Both the position numbers and the translations under genes were made by a program. The notes under the pieces are model-generated. The model ran no database searches. It saw only the letters and a program-made list of their open reading frames with translations, and was not told the origin of the DNA. A stretch of DNA of 64,000 nucleotides from NCBI RefSeq assembly GCF_039634785.1, contig NZ_JBBIAB010000015.1, forward strand, positions 1-64,000, read 5' to 3'. This DNA comes from Tistrella mobilis. Lineage in GTDB: Bacteria > Pseudomonadota > Alphaproteobacteria > Tistrellales > Tistrellaceae. Position 1 is the stretch's first letter. Every line of letters begins with the position of its first letter. Shown one piece after another: positions 45,216 through 54,546 of this stretch.

Positions 45216-45793
45216 TGACGGGTCCAGCCGTCCCCGTCCTTCAGATAGACCAGGCGCTGATGCAGGCGGAAACGGCCTTCCTGCCAGAATTCCATGCGCT
45301 GCGGCACCACCCGGAAGCCCGACCAGTAATCCGGCCGCGGCACCCGGCCGACATTGAACCTGATCGCGAATTCCGCCACCCGCTTCTCAAGATCGTAGCG
45401 GCCGGTCATCGGCCGCGACTGGCGCGAGGCCCAGGCGCCGATCTGGCTGTCGCGGGCCCGGCTGCCGAAATAGGCATCGGCCTCTTCCGCCGTCACCTGC
45501 TCCACCCGGCCCTGCACCCGCACCTGCCGGCCCAGCGGCATCCAGTAGAACAGCAGCGCCGCCTGCGGATTGGCCAGCAGGTCGCGGCCCTTGTCGCTCT
45601 CGTAATTCGTGTAGAACACGAAGCCGTCGCGGTCCCAGGCCTTCAGCAGCACCATGCGCGCCGCCGGCAGCCCGTCGGTCCCGGCGGTGGCGACGCACAT
45701 CGCCGTCGGCTCGGTGATCGCGGGTTCGTCCCGCACCTCGGCATACCATTTGCCGAACTGCTCGAACGGATCTTCAAGTTCGGGGAGGGACAT
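45200..45793 (-). CDS. pdxH: pyridoxamine 5'-phosphate oxidase
   Basis: A 197-residue FMN enzyme that makes pyridoxal 5'-phosphate. Blocks include RMVLLKAWDRDGFVFYTNY, AALLFYWMPLGRQVRVQG and the C-terminal RVPRPDYWSGFRVVPQRME. Full length. It lies upstream of the CDF transporter in one transcript. Confidence 0.96.
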   Translation of the reverse strand: MSLPELEDPFEQFGKWYAEVRDEPAITEPTAMCVATAGTDGLPAARMVLLKAWDRDGFVFYTNYESDKGRDLLANPQAALLFYWMPLGRQVRVQGRVEQVTAEEADAYFGSRARDSQIGAWASRQSRPMTGRYDLEKRVAEFAIRFNVGRVPRPDYWSGFRVVPQRMEFWQEGRFRLHQRLVYLKDGDGWTRQWLFP

Positions 45794-46128
45794 GGTTTCA
45801 AAGGCTCCGCGAATGATGGGCGGGGGGTGGGGGCGGTCTGGTGGCGCGCGCCGGCCCTCCGCTCAATAGATGCACCACACCCGGCAGGGCGGCAAGCGCT
45901 GCGGGCAGCACCCGCCCCCTTCCATGGTCGCATCTGTCGCACCCCTTGGCAGACGGGGGTGGGCCGCCGATATCTTTCCCAAGGCCCGGATGTGTTGTCC
46001 TCCGACCGAAATTTGACACGCCGAGGCCGCTTGGCCATGGCTGGTCGCGTGCTACCATGCGCACCTGATACGAAACGGCGCCCCGGATGCGGCGCCCGCA
46101 CCCGACACATCATCTACCGGAAGCTCCC
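45794..46128. other. intergenic region between divergent pdxH and the 17-kDa-like gene
   Basis: 335 bases without a gene. A plausible promoter for the plus-strand gene is TTGGCC (46031-46036), 16 bp, TACCAT (46053-46058). TTGACA at 46013 lacks a good partner. No other structure is evident. Confidence 0.4.
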
Positions 46129-46605
46129 ATGAAGCCGTTCATCCCCCTGATCGTCGCAGCCGGCCTCGCCCTCGGCGCCTGCGCCCAGTCCGACATGGGC
46201 ACCAAGCAGGGTGTCGGCGCGGTGCTGGGCGGCGTCGGCGGCGCCGTCGCCGGTGCCCAGTTCGGCAAGGGCAAGGGCCAGCTGGCCGCCACCGCCGTCG
46301 GTGCGCTGCTCGGCGCCTTCGCCGGCAATGAAATCGGCAAGTCGCTCGACCGTGCCGACCAGCTGGAGGCAGAGCGTGCCAGCCAGCGGGCGCTGGAAAG
46401 CAACCCCACCGGACAGAGCAGCACCTGGAGCAACCCGGACAGCGGCAATTCCGGCTCGATCACCCCGGTCAAGACCTATCAGCGCTCCAGCGGCGAATAC
46501 TGCCGCGAATTCACCCAGCGCGTGAATGTGGGCGGCAAGACCGAGGAAGCCTATGGCACCGCCTGCCGTCAGCCGGACGGCAGCTGGAAGATCGTCAACT
46601 CCTGA
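46129..46605 (+). CDS. 17-kDa surface antigen-like outer membrane lipoprotein
   Basis: A 158-residue protein with a lipoprotein signal (LIVAAGLALGAC, lipid-modified Cys18), a glycine-zipper segment (GAVLGGVGGAVAGAQFGKGK ... GALLGAFAGNEIG), and a C-terminal domain with CREFTQRV and AYGTACRQPDGSW, as in the rickettsial 17-kDa antigen group. Probably an envelope-structural lipoprotein. A GC-rich hairpin follows. Confidence 0.85.
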   Translation: MKPFIPLIVAAGLALGACAQSDMGTKQGVGAVLGGVGGAVAGAQFGKGKGQLAATAVGALLGAFAGNEIGKSLDRADQLEAERASQRALESNPTGQSSTWSNPDSGNSGSITPVKTYQRSSGEYCREFTQRVNVGGKTEEAYGTACRQPDGSWKIVNS

Positions 46606-46652
46606 CGTCTACGGGCTTGACGCAGGGGCCGGCCGCAACGACCCTTGGGCAC

Positions 46653-46680
46653 GGGCCGCCGCCTGATCGGGCGGCGGCCC
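46653..46680 (+). terminator. hairpin after the 17-kDa-like gene
   Basis: GGGCCGCCGCC and GGCGGCGGCCC form an 11-bp perfect stem with a 6-nt loop. There is no T tract, so termination strength is uncertain. Confidence 0.5.
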
Positions 46681-46702
46681 GCTTACGTCCACGGGGGACC
46701 GC

Positions 46703-47629
46703 GTGAACGCCGATCCTTATCAGACACTGGGCGTGGGCCGTGATGCCACGCCCGACGCCATCAAGACTGCCTACCGGCGCCTCGCCAAGGCCTATCATCC
46801 GGACCTGCACCCGGGCGATGCCGAGGTCGAACGCCGGTTTAAGGACGTGTCTGCCGCCTATGCGATCCTGTCCGACCCGGCGCGGCGTGCCGCCTTCGAC
46901 CGTGGCGAGATCGACGGTGCCGGCAACGGCCGTGCCCGCCCGCGCCCCCGGGGTGCCGAGGGCGGCGGCTTCGCCGACTTTTTCTCGGACATCTTCACCG
47001 ACCCCGCCCGCAGCCGCCGCGCGCAGCCGGGGCGCAGCGACCAGGCCGCCGCCGGCAACGGCAGCGCCGGCCGCACCGGCATTCATCGCCGCGGTGTCGA
47101 CGTCACCTATACCGTGACGGTGGAATTCATCGAGGCCGCCCGCGGCACCCGCAAGCGCATCCGCCTGCCCGAGGGCCGCGAGCTGGAAGTCGCCGTGCCC
47201 GCCGGCATCCGCGACGGCCAGAAACTGCGGCTGAACGGCCAGGGCATGCCCGGTTTCGGCAATGCCGAGGCCGGTGATGCGCTGGTGGAAGTGAATGTCC
47301 GCCCCCACCCCCTGTTCCGCGCCGAGGGCCGCGACATCCTGATCGATGTGCCCATCACCCTGCCTGAAGCGGTGCTCGGCGCCGGCATCGTCGTTCCCAC
47401 CCTGGACGGCCCGGTCCGGGTCGCCGTGCCGCCCGGATCCTCGGGCGGGCGCCGGCTGCGGCTCAAGGGCCGCGGCATGGGTGCGGACAAGGGCGATCGC
47501 GGCGACCTGTTCGTTGTGCTGAAACTGGTCCTGCCCGATCGCGACGACCCCGCGCTGACGGAATTCGTGAAGCGGTGGAAGCCGCCCGCGGATTACGATC
47601 AGGTCCGGCGGCGAGCCGGGATCGAATGA
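46703..47629 (+). CDS. DnaJ/CbpA-like J-domain co-chaperone
   Basis: A 308-residue class-B J protein. The J domain (residues about 5-70) has the HPD motif in YHPDLHPGD, followed by a Gly/Phe-poor linker and a C-terminal substrate domain (VTVEFIEAARGTRKRI ... LRLKGRGMG). It has no zinc-finger repeats. It should stimulate DnaK ATPase. GTG start with GGGGGA upstream. The stop overlaps the next ATG. Confidence 0.88.
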   Translation: MNADPYQTLGVGRDATPDAIKTAYRRLAKAYHPDLHPGDAEVERRFKDVSAAYAILSDPARRAAFDRGEIDGAGNGRARPRPRGAEGGGFADFFSDIFTDPARSRRAQPGRSDQAAAGNGSAGRTGIHRRGVDVTYTVTVEFIEAARGTRKRIRLPEGRELEVAVPAGIRDGQKLRLNGQGMPGFGNAEAGDALVEVNVRPHPLFRAEGRDILIDVPITLPEAVLGAGIVVPTLDGPVRVAVPPGSSGGRRLRLKGRGMGADKGDRGDLFVVLKLVLPDRDDPALTEFVKRWKPPADYDQVRRRAGIE

Positions 47630-48579
47630 CGGCAACGGCAACCCCCGACAAGACCCCCTTCTACCGCCCTCTTCTCCGCCGGTTGCGCAGCAACCGGCGG
47701 GTCCGCGAGCTGATGGTCACCTACGGCCGCTTCACCCGCGACGGCGCCGACCAGATTGCAGGCCATATCGCCTTCGCCAGCCTGTTTTCGATGTTCCCCT
47801 TCCTGATCGTGCTGGTGGTGCTGGCCGGCGTGATCGGCCAGGGCGGCGAGGTTCATGCCCTGATCCTCACTCTGCTCGACTATCTGCCGCCCGATGTCGC
47901 CCAGGCGCTGCGCGGGCCGATCGACACGATCATCTTCGGCCCCAAGGGCGGGCTGCTCACCTTCGGCATCCTCACCGCCCTCTGGTCGGCCTCCAATGCG
48001 CTAGAAAGCCTGCGCAACGCGCTCAACCGCGCCTTCCGGGTGAAGATGGTCCGGCCGCTGTGGAAACGGCGGCTGCAAAGTCTGGCCCTGGTGGCGGGCG
48101 GGGCGCTCGCCCTGCCGGTGGCGCTGGCGCTGCTGGTCTTCCTGCCGATCGCGATCGGGCCTGCGGTCGATTTCTTCGGCCTGTCCGATGCCTGGGTCTG
48201 GCTGGTCCATACCCTGCGCCCGCCCCTGGTGCTGGCCGGTACCGTCACCGTGGTCTGGGGCCTGCTGCGCCTGCTGCCCGATGCCCTGCCGCCGCGCCGG
48301 CGGGTGCTGCTGCCGCCGGCGGCGGTCATCGTGCTGGGCTGGATGGCCCTGTTGATCGGCTTTTCGGTCTATCTGCGCCAGACCGGCGGCATGAACGCGG
48401 TCTATGGCAGCCTGGGCAGCATGATCGCAACCCTGCTGCTGCTGTATCTGGCGGCCTATGTCTTCCTGCTTGGCGGCTATTGGGCCGCCGTGCGGTCGCG
48501 GATCGACCGTCACCGGCGCCGGCATGCGGCCGCCCGCAGGCTGGCACGACGGCACATGCACCGGCCCGGACAGCGCTGA
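47626..48579 (+). CDS. YihY/BrkB-family inner membrane protein
   Basis: A 317-residue protein with about six membrane segments. Family blocks are ADQIAGHIAFASLFSMFPFL and the C-terminal MIATLLLLYLAAYVFLLGG. Earlier annotated as RNase BN, the family is now only called a predicted membrane protein. Arg-rich C-terminus. ATGA overlap with the J-protein gene. Confidence 0.88.
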   Translation: MTATATPDKTPFYRPLLRRLRSNRRVRELMVTYGRFTRDGADQIAGHIAFASLFSMFPFLIVLVVLAGVIGQGGEVHALILTLLDYLPPDVAQALRGPIDTIIFGPKGGLLTFGILTALWSASNALESLRNALNRAFRVKMVRPLWKRRLQSLALVAGGALALPVALALLVFLPIAIGPAVDFFGLSDAWVWLVHTLRPPLVLAGTVTVVWGLLRLLPDALPPRRRVLLPPAAVIVLGWMALLIGFSVYLRQTGGMNAVYGSLGSMIATLLLLYLAAYVFLLGGYWAAVRSRIDRHRRRHAAARRLARRHMHRPGQR

Positions 48580-48611
48580 AATCCGCCCTTCCGGCCCCGT
48601 CCGGTGCCGAT

Positions 48612-48639
48612 TTGACCGGACCGCGGTTTCGTGTAGGAT
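48612..48639 (+). promoter_or_regulatory. probable fabI promoter
   Basis: TTGACC (48612-48617), 16 bp, TAGGAT (48634-48639) in the 201-bp gap before fabI. Confidence 0.5.
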
Positions 48640-48780
48640 GCGCCGCACCTGTGCCCGGCCGCCGGCCGAACGGCACGTCTGCAACCTGCAGGATGCAACC
48701 TGTCACACGAGGTCCGCCAGGGCCGGCCGCGCCCCCGGCGCCTCCCTGGACCGGCCGCCTGGATACAGCGAGGGGACCGC

Positions 48781-49593
48781 ATGATCGTTCAATCGAACGT
48801 GATGGCCGGCAAGCGCGGCCTGATCGTCGGCGTCGCCAATGACCGCTCGATCGCCTGGGGGATCACCAGGGCGGTGGCGCTGAACGGCGCGGAAGTGGCA
48901 CTGACCTATCAGGGAGAGGCGCTGGAAAAGCGGGTGCGCCCGCTGGCCGCCGAGGTCGGCGCGACCCTGGTCGCCCCCTGCGACGTCACCGACGACGACA
49001 GCATGAAGGCCCTGTTCGACACGATCGCCGAAAAATGGGGCCGGCTCGACTTTCTGGTGCACGCCGTCGCCTATTCCGACAAGAACCAGCTGAAGGGCAA
49101 GTATGTCGACACCACGCTCGACAACTTCCTGCGCACCATGCAGATCTCGGCCTTCTCGCTGGTGCAGATGGCGCAGTATGCCCGGCCGCTGATGCAGCAT
49201 GGCGGCAGCATCCTGACGCTCTCCTATCTGGGGGCCGAGCGGGTGATCCCGCATTACAACGTCATGGGCGTGGCCAAGGCGGCGCTCGAATCCAGCGTGC
49301 AGTATCTGGCGGCCGACCTCGGCCCCGAAAACATCCGGGTCAACGCCATCTCGGCCGGGCCGATCAAGACGCTGGCCGCCTCGGGCATCGGCGACTTCCG
49401 CTACATCATGCGCTGGAACGAGATGAACTCGCCGCTGCGGCGCACGGTCTCGATCGAAGAGGTCGGCAACGCCTCGCTGCTGATGCTCTCGGACATGGGC
49501 ACCGGCATCACCGGCGAGGTGATGCATGTCGATGCGGGCTATCACATCGTCGGCATGAAGGCCGAGGATGCGCCCGACATCAATCTCAGCTGA
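48781..49593 (+). CDS. fabI: enoyl-ACP reductase (NADH)
   Basis: A 270-residue SDR-type enzyme for the last step of each fatty-acid elongation cycle. The nucleotide site is GLIVGVANDRSIAWGI. The catalytic Tyr-x6-Lys pair is in YNVMGVAKAALES. FabI is the target of triclosan and isoniazid-type inhibitors. It precedes aroC with a 45-bp gap, so the two may share a transcript. Confidence 0.95.
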   Translation: MIVQSNVMAGKRGLIVGVANDRSIAWGITRAVALNGAEVALTYQGEALEKRVRPLAAEVGATLVAPCDVTDDDSMKALFDTIAEKWGRLDFLVHAVAYSDKNQLKGKYVDTTLDNFLRTMQISAFSLVQMAQYARPLMQHGGSILTLSYLGAERVIPHYNVMGVAKAALESSVQYLAADLGPENIRVNAISAGPIKTLAASGIGDFRYIMRWNEMNSPLRRTVSIEEVGNASLLMLSDMGTGITGEVMHVDAGYHIVGMKAEDAPDINLS

Positions 49594-49638
49594 CCCCACC
49601 TCTCTCCCACAGCACCGTTTTGAAGGATCGGACCGGCC

Positions 49639-50712
49639 ATGGCAGGCAACAGTTTCGGCGAGCTTTTCCGCTTCACGAGCTGGGGTGAAAGCCATGGCCC
49701 GGCGATCGGCTGCGTGGTCGACGGCGTGCCGCCGCGCCTGGCGCTGACCGAGGCCGACATCCAGCCCTTCCTCGACAAGCGCCGGCCGGGCCAGTCGCGC
49801 TTCACCACCCAGCGGCGCGAGCCCGACGAGGTCGAAATCCTGTCGGGCACCTTCGAAGGCCTGACCACCGGCACCCCGGTCAGCCTGCTGATCCGCAACA
49901 CCGATCAGCGCTCGAAGGATTACGGCGAGATCAAGGACAAGTTCCGTCCGGGCCATGCCGACTTCACCTATCAGGCCAAATACGGCATTCGCGACCATCG
50001 CGGCGGCGGCCGGTCCAGCGCCCGCGAAACCGCGGTGCGCGTGGCGGCCGGCGCGGTGGCCCGCAAGGTGCTGGGAGAGACCGTCACCATCCGCGGCGCC
50101 CTGGTCGAGATGGGCGGCATCGGCGTCGACCGCAGCCGCTGGGACTGGGACGAGACCGGCCGTAACGACTTCTTCTGCCCCGATGCCGAAACCGCCGCGC
50201 GCTGGGCTGAATATCTGGACGGGCTGCGCAAATCCGGCGACAGCTGCGGCGCGGTGATCGAAGTGGTGGCGGAAGGCGTGCCGGTCGGGCTGGGCGATCC
50301 GCTCTACGACAAGCTGGATGCCGATCTCGCCAAGGCGATGATGGGCATCAATGCGGTCAAGGCGGTGGAGATCGGCGACGGTTTCGCGGCCGCCCGTCTC
50401 ACCGGCTCGCAGAATGCCGACGAGATGCGGATGCGCGAGGGCAAGCCCGCTTTCCTGGGCAACCGCGCCGGCGGCATCCTGGGCGGTATCGCCAATGGCG
50501 AACCGGTGGTGGTGCGCTTTGCGGTCAAGCCGACCAGTTCCATCCTCACCCCCCGGCTCAGCGTCACCCGCGACGGCGCGGATACCGAGGTGGTGACCAA
50601 GGGCCGCCACGACCCCTGCGTCGGCATCCGCGCGGTGCCGGTGGGCGAGGCGATGATGGCGGTGGTGCTGGCCGATCATCTGCTGCGCCATCGCGGCCAA
50701 TGTGGCGGGTGA
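49639..50712 (+). CDS. aroC: chorismate synthase
   Basis: A 357-residue FMN-dependent enzyme for the last shikimate step. Signatures are the GESHGPAIG motif near the N-terminus, RPGHADFTY, and the [18 protein letters not shown] block. Full length, downstream of fabI. Confidence 0.97.
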   Translation: MAGNSFGELFRFTSWGESHGPAIGCVVDGVPPRLALTEADIQPFLDKRRPGQSRFTTQRREPDEVEILSGTFEGLTTGTPVSLLIRNTDQRSKDYGEIKDKFRPGHADFTYQAKYGIRDHRGGGRSSARETAVRVAAGAVARKVLGETVTIRGALVEMGGIGVDRSRWDWDETGRNDFFCPDAETAARWAEYLDGLRKSGDSCGAVIEVVAEGVPVGLGDPLYDKLDADLAKAMMGINAVKAVEIGDGFAAARLTGSQNADEMRMREGKPAFLGNRAGGILGGIANGEPVVVRFAVKPTSSILTPRLSVTRDGADTEVVTKGRHDPCVGIRAVPVGEAMMAVVLADHLLRHRGQCGG

Positions 50713-50790
50713 CGCCCGGCTTCTGAAGACAGCCCCGGCCCCGGCAGGCATACTCCCCGGATCAAACAAGAACCGGGGAGACGCTTATCC

Positions 50791-51381
50791 ATGTCCGCCG
50801 ACAAGCCGCTGCAGCTGAAGCCCGAGGTGATGGCCCTGCCCATCCCCGACGAAGCCGGCAATGCCGACGACATCCAGGCCTATTACGCGAAGTGCCGCGA
50901 GAAGCTCGGCATGGTTCCGCATGTGCTGCAGGCCTATACGCTGCGGCCGGAAAAGTTCCGCACCTTCAGCCGCTTCTACAACGAGCTGATGCTGGGCGAC
51001 AGCGGGCTCGACAAGCTGGAGCGCGAGATGGTCGCGGTGGTGGTCTCGTCGATCAACCGCTGCTATTACTGTCTGGTCGCCCATGGCCAGGCGGTCAGGG
51101 CGCTGTCGGGCGATCCGAAGCTCGGCGAGATGCTGGTGATGAACTACCGGGTGGCGCCGCTGTCGCTCCGTCACCGGGCGATGCTCGATTTCGCCGCCAA
51201 GGTTACCGAAACCCCGACCCTGGTCGACGAGGCCGACCGGGCCCGGCTGCGCGATGCGGGCTTTTCGGTCGAAGACATTTTCGACCTGGCCAATGTCATC
51301 GGCTTCTACAACATGACCAACCGCGTCGCGAGCGCGGTCGACATGCTGCCGAACGACGAATATCACGATATGAACCGCTGA
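50791..51381 (+). CDS. peroxidase-related protein, AhpD/carboxymuconolactone decarboxylase family
   Basis: A 196-residue helical protein. The redox CxxC is in NRCYYCLVAHG with the family His six residues on, and LEREMVAVVVSSIN precedes it. Members reduce peroxides or remain uncharacterised. It forms its own unit after aroC. Confidence 0.88.
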   Translation: MSADKPLQLKPEVMALPIPDEAGNADDIQAYYAKCREKLGMVPHVLQAYTLRPEKFRTFSRFYNELMLGDSGLDKLEREMVAVVVSSINRCYYCLVAHGQAVRALSGDPKLGEMLVMNYRVAPLSLRHRAMLDFAAKVTETPTLVDEADRARLRDAGFSVEDIFDLANVIGFYNMTNRVASAVDMLPNDEYHDMNR

Positions 51382-51486
51382 CCACGGATTTGCCGCGGCG
51401 CGCAAATGCCGCTTGCCTGACGATCTGAATTGGCGTGATCATTCCCATTGAACGCAACCCACAGTTTGCGAAGGAATGGTCCCGCC

Positions 51487-52446
51487 ATGCGAAACGTCAG
51501 GATCTTTCACCTTGATGCCTTCGCCGAGCGGCTGTTCGCCGGCAATCCGGCGGCGGTCTGCCTGATGGATGCCTGGCTGCCGGTGCCGGTGATGCAGGCG
51601 ATCGCGGCCGAAAACCGGCTGTCCGAGACCGCCTTCCTGGTGCCCGAGGATGCGGGCGGGTTCGGCACGGGCGATGGCACCGCCGCCGGGCCCTTCCACC
51701 TGCGTTGGTTCACCCCCACCACCGAGATGCCGATGTGCGGCCACGCCACGCTGGCAGCCGCCCATGTGGTGTTGAGCCGGCTGGCCCCCGAAGCGCCGGC
51801 GGTGGTGTTCCGCACCCGTGGCGGGCTGCTTCATGTCGCCCGGGATCCGGAGGCGGACGACCGGCTGTGCCTGTCGCTGCCGCGCGAACGGCTGACCGGG
51901 ATCGAGCCGCGCCCGGCGCTGCTGCGCGCGATCACCGCAGCACTGGGCGGTGTCGCCCCGGCTGCCGTGCTGGAAGGCCGCCACGACTGGTATGTGCTGG
52001 TCGAGGATCCGGCAGAGGTCGAGGCGATCCGACCCGACGCCGCCGCCATCGCCGCCCTGCCGCCCCGGGCGGTGGCGGTCGCCAGCCTCGCCGACGGCGC
52101 CTCTCTGGCCGATGGCGCCGATTACGTCTGCCGCTTCTTCGCCCCCAAGCTCGGCGTGCCCGAAGATCCGGTCACCGGCATCGTCCATGCCGGTCTGGCG
52201 CCGCTTTTCGCCGACATGCTGGCCCGCGACCGGCTGGACGGCCTGCAACTCTCTCCCCGCCGCGGGCGGGTGACGGTGATGCCCCGCCCGGACCATGTGG
52301 TGCTGACCGGCCGGGTGGTCGAATACTCCGAAGGCCGGCTCGTCCTCAACCGTCTGGACGTGGAGCGCACCACCGCCGCCGCACTGGCCGTCGGCCGCCT
52401 GCCCCTCACCCTGGCCGCCGGCGCGGGGCTGCGGGCGCGGGGGTGA
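51487..52446 (+). CDS. PhzF-family isomerase
   Basis: A 319-residue PhzF/DapF-fold protein: RIFHLDAFAERLFAGNPAAVC, the catalytic Glu in AENRLSETAFL, and the MPMCGHATLAAAH and EDPVTGIVHAGLAPL blocks. PhzF acts in phenazine synthesis, but most homologs, probably including this one, have unknown substrates. No other phz gene is near. The last 40 residues are Ala/Leu-rich. Confidence 0.88.
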   Translation: MRNVRIFHLDAFAERLFAGNPAAVCLMDAWLPVPVMQAIAAENRLSETAFLVPEDAGGFGTGDGTAAGPFHLRWFTPTTEMPMCGHATLAAAHVVLSRLAPEAPAVVFRTRGGLLHVARDPEADDRLCLSLPRERLTGIEPRPALLRAITAALGGVAPAAVLEGRHDWYVLVEDPAEVEAIRPDAAAIAALPPRAVAVASLADGASLADGADYVCRFFAPKLGVPEDPVTGIVHAGLAPLFADMLARDRLDGLQLSPRRGRVTVMPRPDHVVLTGRVVEYSEGRLVLNRLDVERTTAAALAVGRLPLTLAAGAGLRARG

Positions 52447-52607
52447 GCGCGACGCCCGCTCAGATGAGGGGAATGCGCCTGTTTGCCGCTTACGATATAT
52501 TCTCCAGAGAAAATCATCTGAAAATCACTGTCGGCTACATGCGCTGGTGCGGTGAATGCGCCGGGCCGCCGACAGATCGAATGCCGCGCCTCCTTGGTCA
52601 CTGGCGC

Positions 52608-52636
52608 TTGTTAATTTGTAGCTCGCAAGCTACTAT
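52608..52636 (+). promoter_or_regulatory. promoter with palindromic operator for the toxin-antitoxin pair
   Basis: TTGTTA (52608-52613), 17 bp, TACTAT (52631-52636). A perfect inverted repeat GTAGCT-CGCA-AGCTAC (52618-52633) covers the spacer and the start of the -10. This is what an autoregulating antitoxin would need. Confidence 0.6.
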
Positions 52637-52651
52637 ATGATGTGGAGAAAC

Positions 52652-52948
52652 ATGCTCGAGATACAGCAGACCGGCATCTTCCGCGCATGGATGATGTCTT
52701 TGCGTGACTCTCGCGCCAAGCAACGGATCGCCGTCCGCATCCAACGCTTGCGGTCCGGAAATCCTGGCGACGTCAAATCGGTGGGTGGAGGCGTTTCGGA
52801 GCTGCGCATTGATGAGGGGCCAGGGTATAGAGTTTACTTCACCCAACGCGGCACTGTTCTTATTGTTCTTCTATGCGGGGGCACGAAAAGCCGTCAAAAT
52901 GCTGACATTGAGCAAGCAAAGAGACTTGCGGCGGAAATGGAGAGATGA
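52652..52948 (+). CDS. HigB/RelE-ParE-like toxin
   Basis: A 98-residue protein of the RelE/ParE superfamily, 'putative addiction module killer' group: FRAWMMSLRDSRAKQRIAVRI, SELRIDEGPGYRVYF and LLCGGTKSRQNADIEQA. Such toxins usually cut mRNA on the ribosome. GTGGAG precedes the ATG by 6 nt. Two ATGs 12 and 15 bp upstream are possible starts but lack a Shine-Dalgarno. The stop overlaps the antitoxin start. The DNA is less GC-rich than its neighbours, suggesting recent arrival. Confidence 0.9.
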   Translation: MLEIQQTGIFRAWMMSLRDSRAKQRIAVRIQRLRSGNPGDVKSVGGGVSELRIDEGPGYRVYFTQRGTVLIVLLCGGTKSRQNADIEQAKRLAAEMER

Positions 52949-53250
52949 CAATGGCGCTGGAGACCACGGCCTTTGATCCAGCAGAATATCTGGACGATGA
53001 CGAGGCTATGGCCGGCTATCTGTCCGATGCCTTCGAAACAGGGGACCCTGCGTTTATCTCCGACGCGTTGGGCGTCGTGGCACGCGCTAAAGGAATGAGA
53101 CAGATTGCCGAAGATGCAGGGCTCTCCCGCGAAAGCCTCTATCGAGCCTTGAGCGACAAGGGAAATCCCGAATTCGGAACTATACTGAAAGTTCTGGCTG
53201 CCCTTGGTCTTCGTCTTTCTGTAGAACCGCTGTCTCACCCCGGGGAATAA
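52945..53250 (+). CDS. HigA-like antitoxin (addiction module antidote)
   Basis: A 101-residue protein with a C-terminal HTH: MRQIAEDAGLSRESLYRALS followed by NPEFGTILKVLAALGLRL. The N-terminal part, DPAEYLDDDEAMAGYLSDAF, is the usual addiction-module antidote leader. It should neutralise the adjacent toxin and repress the operon through the palindrome upstream. Translationally coupled to the toxin (ATGA). Confidence 0.9.
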   Translation: MTMALETTAFDPAEYLDDDEAMAGYLSDAFETGDPAFISDALGVVARAKGMRQIAEDAGLSRESLYRALSDKGNPEFGTILKVLAALGLRLSVEPLSHPGE

Positions 53251-53282
53251 AAACGGGCCCGCCCGATCTTCGGGCAGGCCCC
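53248..53282 (-). terminator. terminator of the acyl-CoA dehydrogenase operon
   Basis: On the minus strand, GGGCCTGCCCGA and TCGGGCGGGCCC form a near-perfect stem followed by GTTTTTATT. It is shared by convergent transcripts. Confidence 0.8.
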
Positions 53283-53309
53283 ATCCTCATATCGCCGGCA
53301 ACCGCGCCG

Positions 53310-54470
53310 TCAGAGCGAGCGTGCGATCAGCAGCTTCATGATCTCGTTGGCGCCGCCATAGATCTTCTGGATCCGGGCGTCGGTATACATGCGGGCGATT
53401 TCGGTTTCTTCGATATAGCCATAGCCGCCGAACATCTGCAGGCAGGCGTCGACGGTCTGGACCTGGCGTTCGCTGCACCACCACTTGGCCATCGAGGCAG
53501 TGACGTTGTCGAGCCGGTTCTCGGCCAGTTTGACCAGGCAGTCGTCGACGAAGACGCGCGCGATATGGGCTTCGGTCGCAAGCTCGGCCAGGCGGAAGGA
53601 AATGGTCTGGAAGTCGAACAGGGTCTTGCCGAAGGCCTTGCGCTCGTGAACATAGGCGCGGGTGATCTCGACCGCATGCTCCATCGCCGCAACCGCGCCG
53701 ACCGCCAGGATCAGGCGTTCGCGGGGCAACTGCTCCATCATCTGATAGAAGCCGCGGCCCTCGATGCCGCCCAGCAGGTTGTCGACGGGCGCGCGGGCGC
53801 CGTCGAAGAACAGCTCGGCGGTATCGGCCGCATGCAGGCCGATCTTTTCCAGCGGCCGGCCGGGCTGGAAACCGGGCGCGCCCTTCTCCACACCGATCAG
53901 CGAGATGCCCTTGGCTCCCGGCGTGCCGTCGATGCGCACCGCCACCAGCACCAGATCGGCGGCGATGCCGTTGGTGATGAAGGTCTTCTGGCCGTCGATG
54001 ACATAGTCGTCGCCGTCGCGCCGGCCGCGGGTGGTCAGCGCCTGAAGGTCGGACCCGCCGCCCGGCTCGGTCATCGCGATCGCGCCGATCCATTCGCCCG
54101 AGCAGAGTTTGGGCAGCCAGCGCCGCTTCTGATCCTCGGTGCCATAGGTCAGCACGTAATGGGTCACAATGCCCGAATGCACGCTGTAGCCGTTGGCGAG
54201 ATCGGAGCAGTGCCGGTTGATGGTATCGAGCAGCACCATCTCCTGATAGACATCGCCGCCGCTGCCGCCCCATTCCTCGGGGATCGCCGCACCCAGCGCG
54301 CCCATCTCGCCCAGCGCCGTCCAGGCCGAGCGGTCGATCATGCGCTGCCGGCGCCAGCGCGCGGCATGGGGCTTCAGTTCGGCATCCAGAAAGCGGCCGA
54401 ACTGGTCGCGAAGGCTTTCAAGCTCCGGCGTCATCCAGGAAGAGGTCGTCCGGGGGGCAGAAGCGGTCAT
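53310..54470 (-). CDS. acyl-CoA dehydrogenase
   Basis: A 386-residue FAD flavoenzyme introducing a double bond in an acyl-CoA. Blocks are GAIAMTEPGGGSDLQAL, the RKAFGKTLFDFQ segment, MFGGYGYIEETEIARMY and the C-terminal QKIYGGANEIMKLLIARSL. The base is expected as Glu in the ANE region. It is the last gene of a five-gene catabolic cluster. Chain specificity unknown. CGGAGA precedes the ATG. Confidence 0.92.
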   Translation of the reverse strand: MTASAPRTTSSWMTPELESLRDQFGRFLDAELKPHAARWRRQRMIDRSAWTALGEMGALGAAIPEEWGGSGGDVYQEMVLLDTINRHCSDLANGYSVHSGIVTHYVLTYGTEDQKRRWLPKLCSGEWIGAIAMTEPGGGSDLQALTTRGRRDGDDYVIDGQKTFITNGIAADLVLVAVRIDGTPGAKGISLIGVEKGAPGFQPGRPLEKIGLHAADTAELFFDGARAPVDNLLGGIEGRGFYQMMEQLPRERLILAVGAVAAMEHAVEITRAYVHERKAFGKTLFDFQTISFRLAELATEAHIARVFVDDCLVKLAENRLDNVTASMAKWWCSERQVQTVDACLQMFGGYGYIEETEIARMYTDARIQKIYGGANEIMKLLIARSL

Positions 54471-54546
54471 GGGGATGTCTCCGTCGGATCGTGTGCGGCA
54501 AGCGGGCCCGGCGGTCACGCCGCGGGCCCGCCGCCGCCGACAGGTA

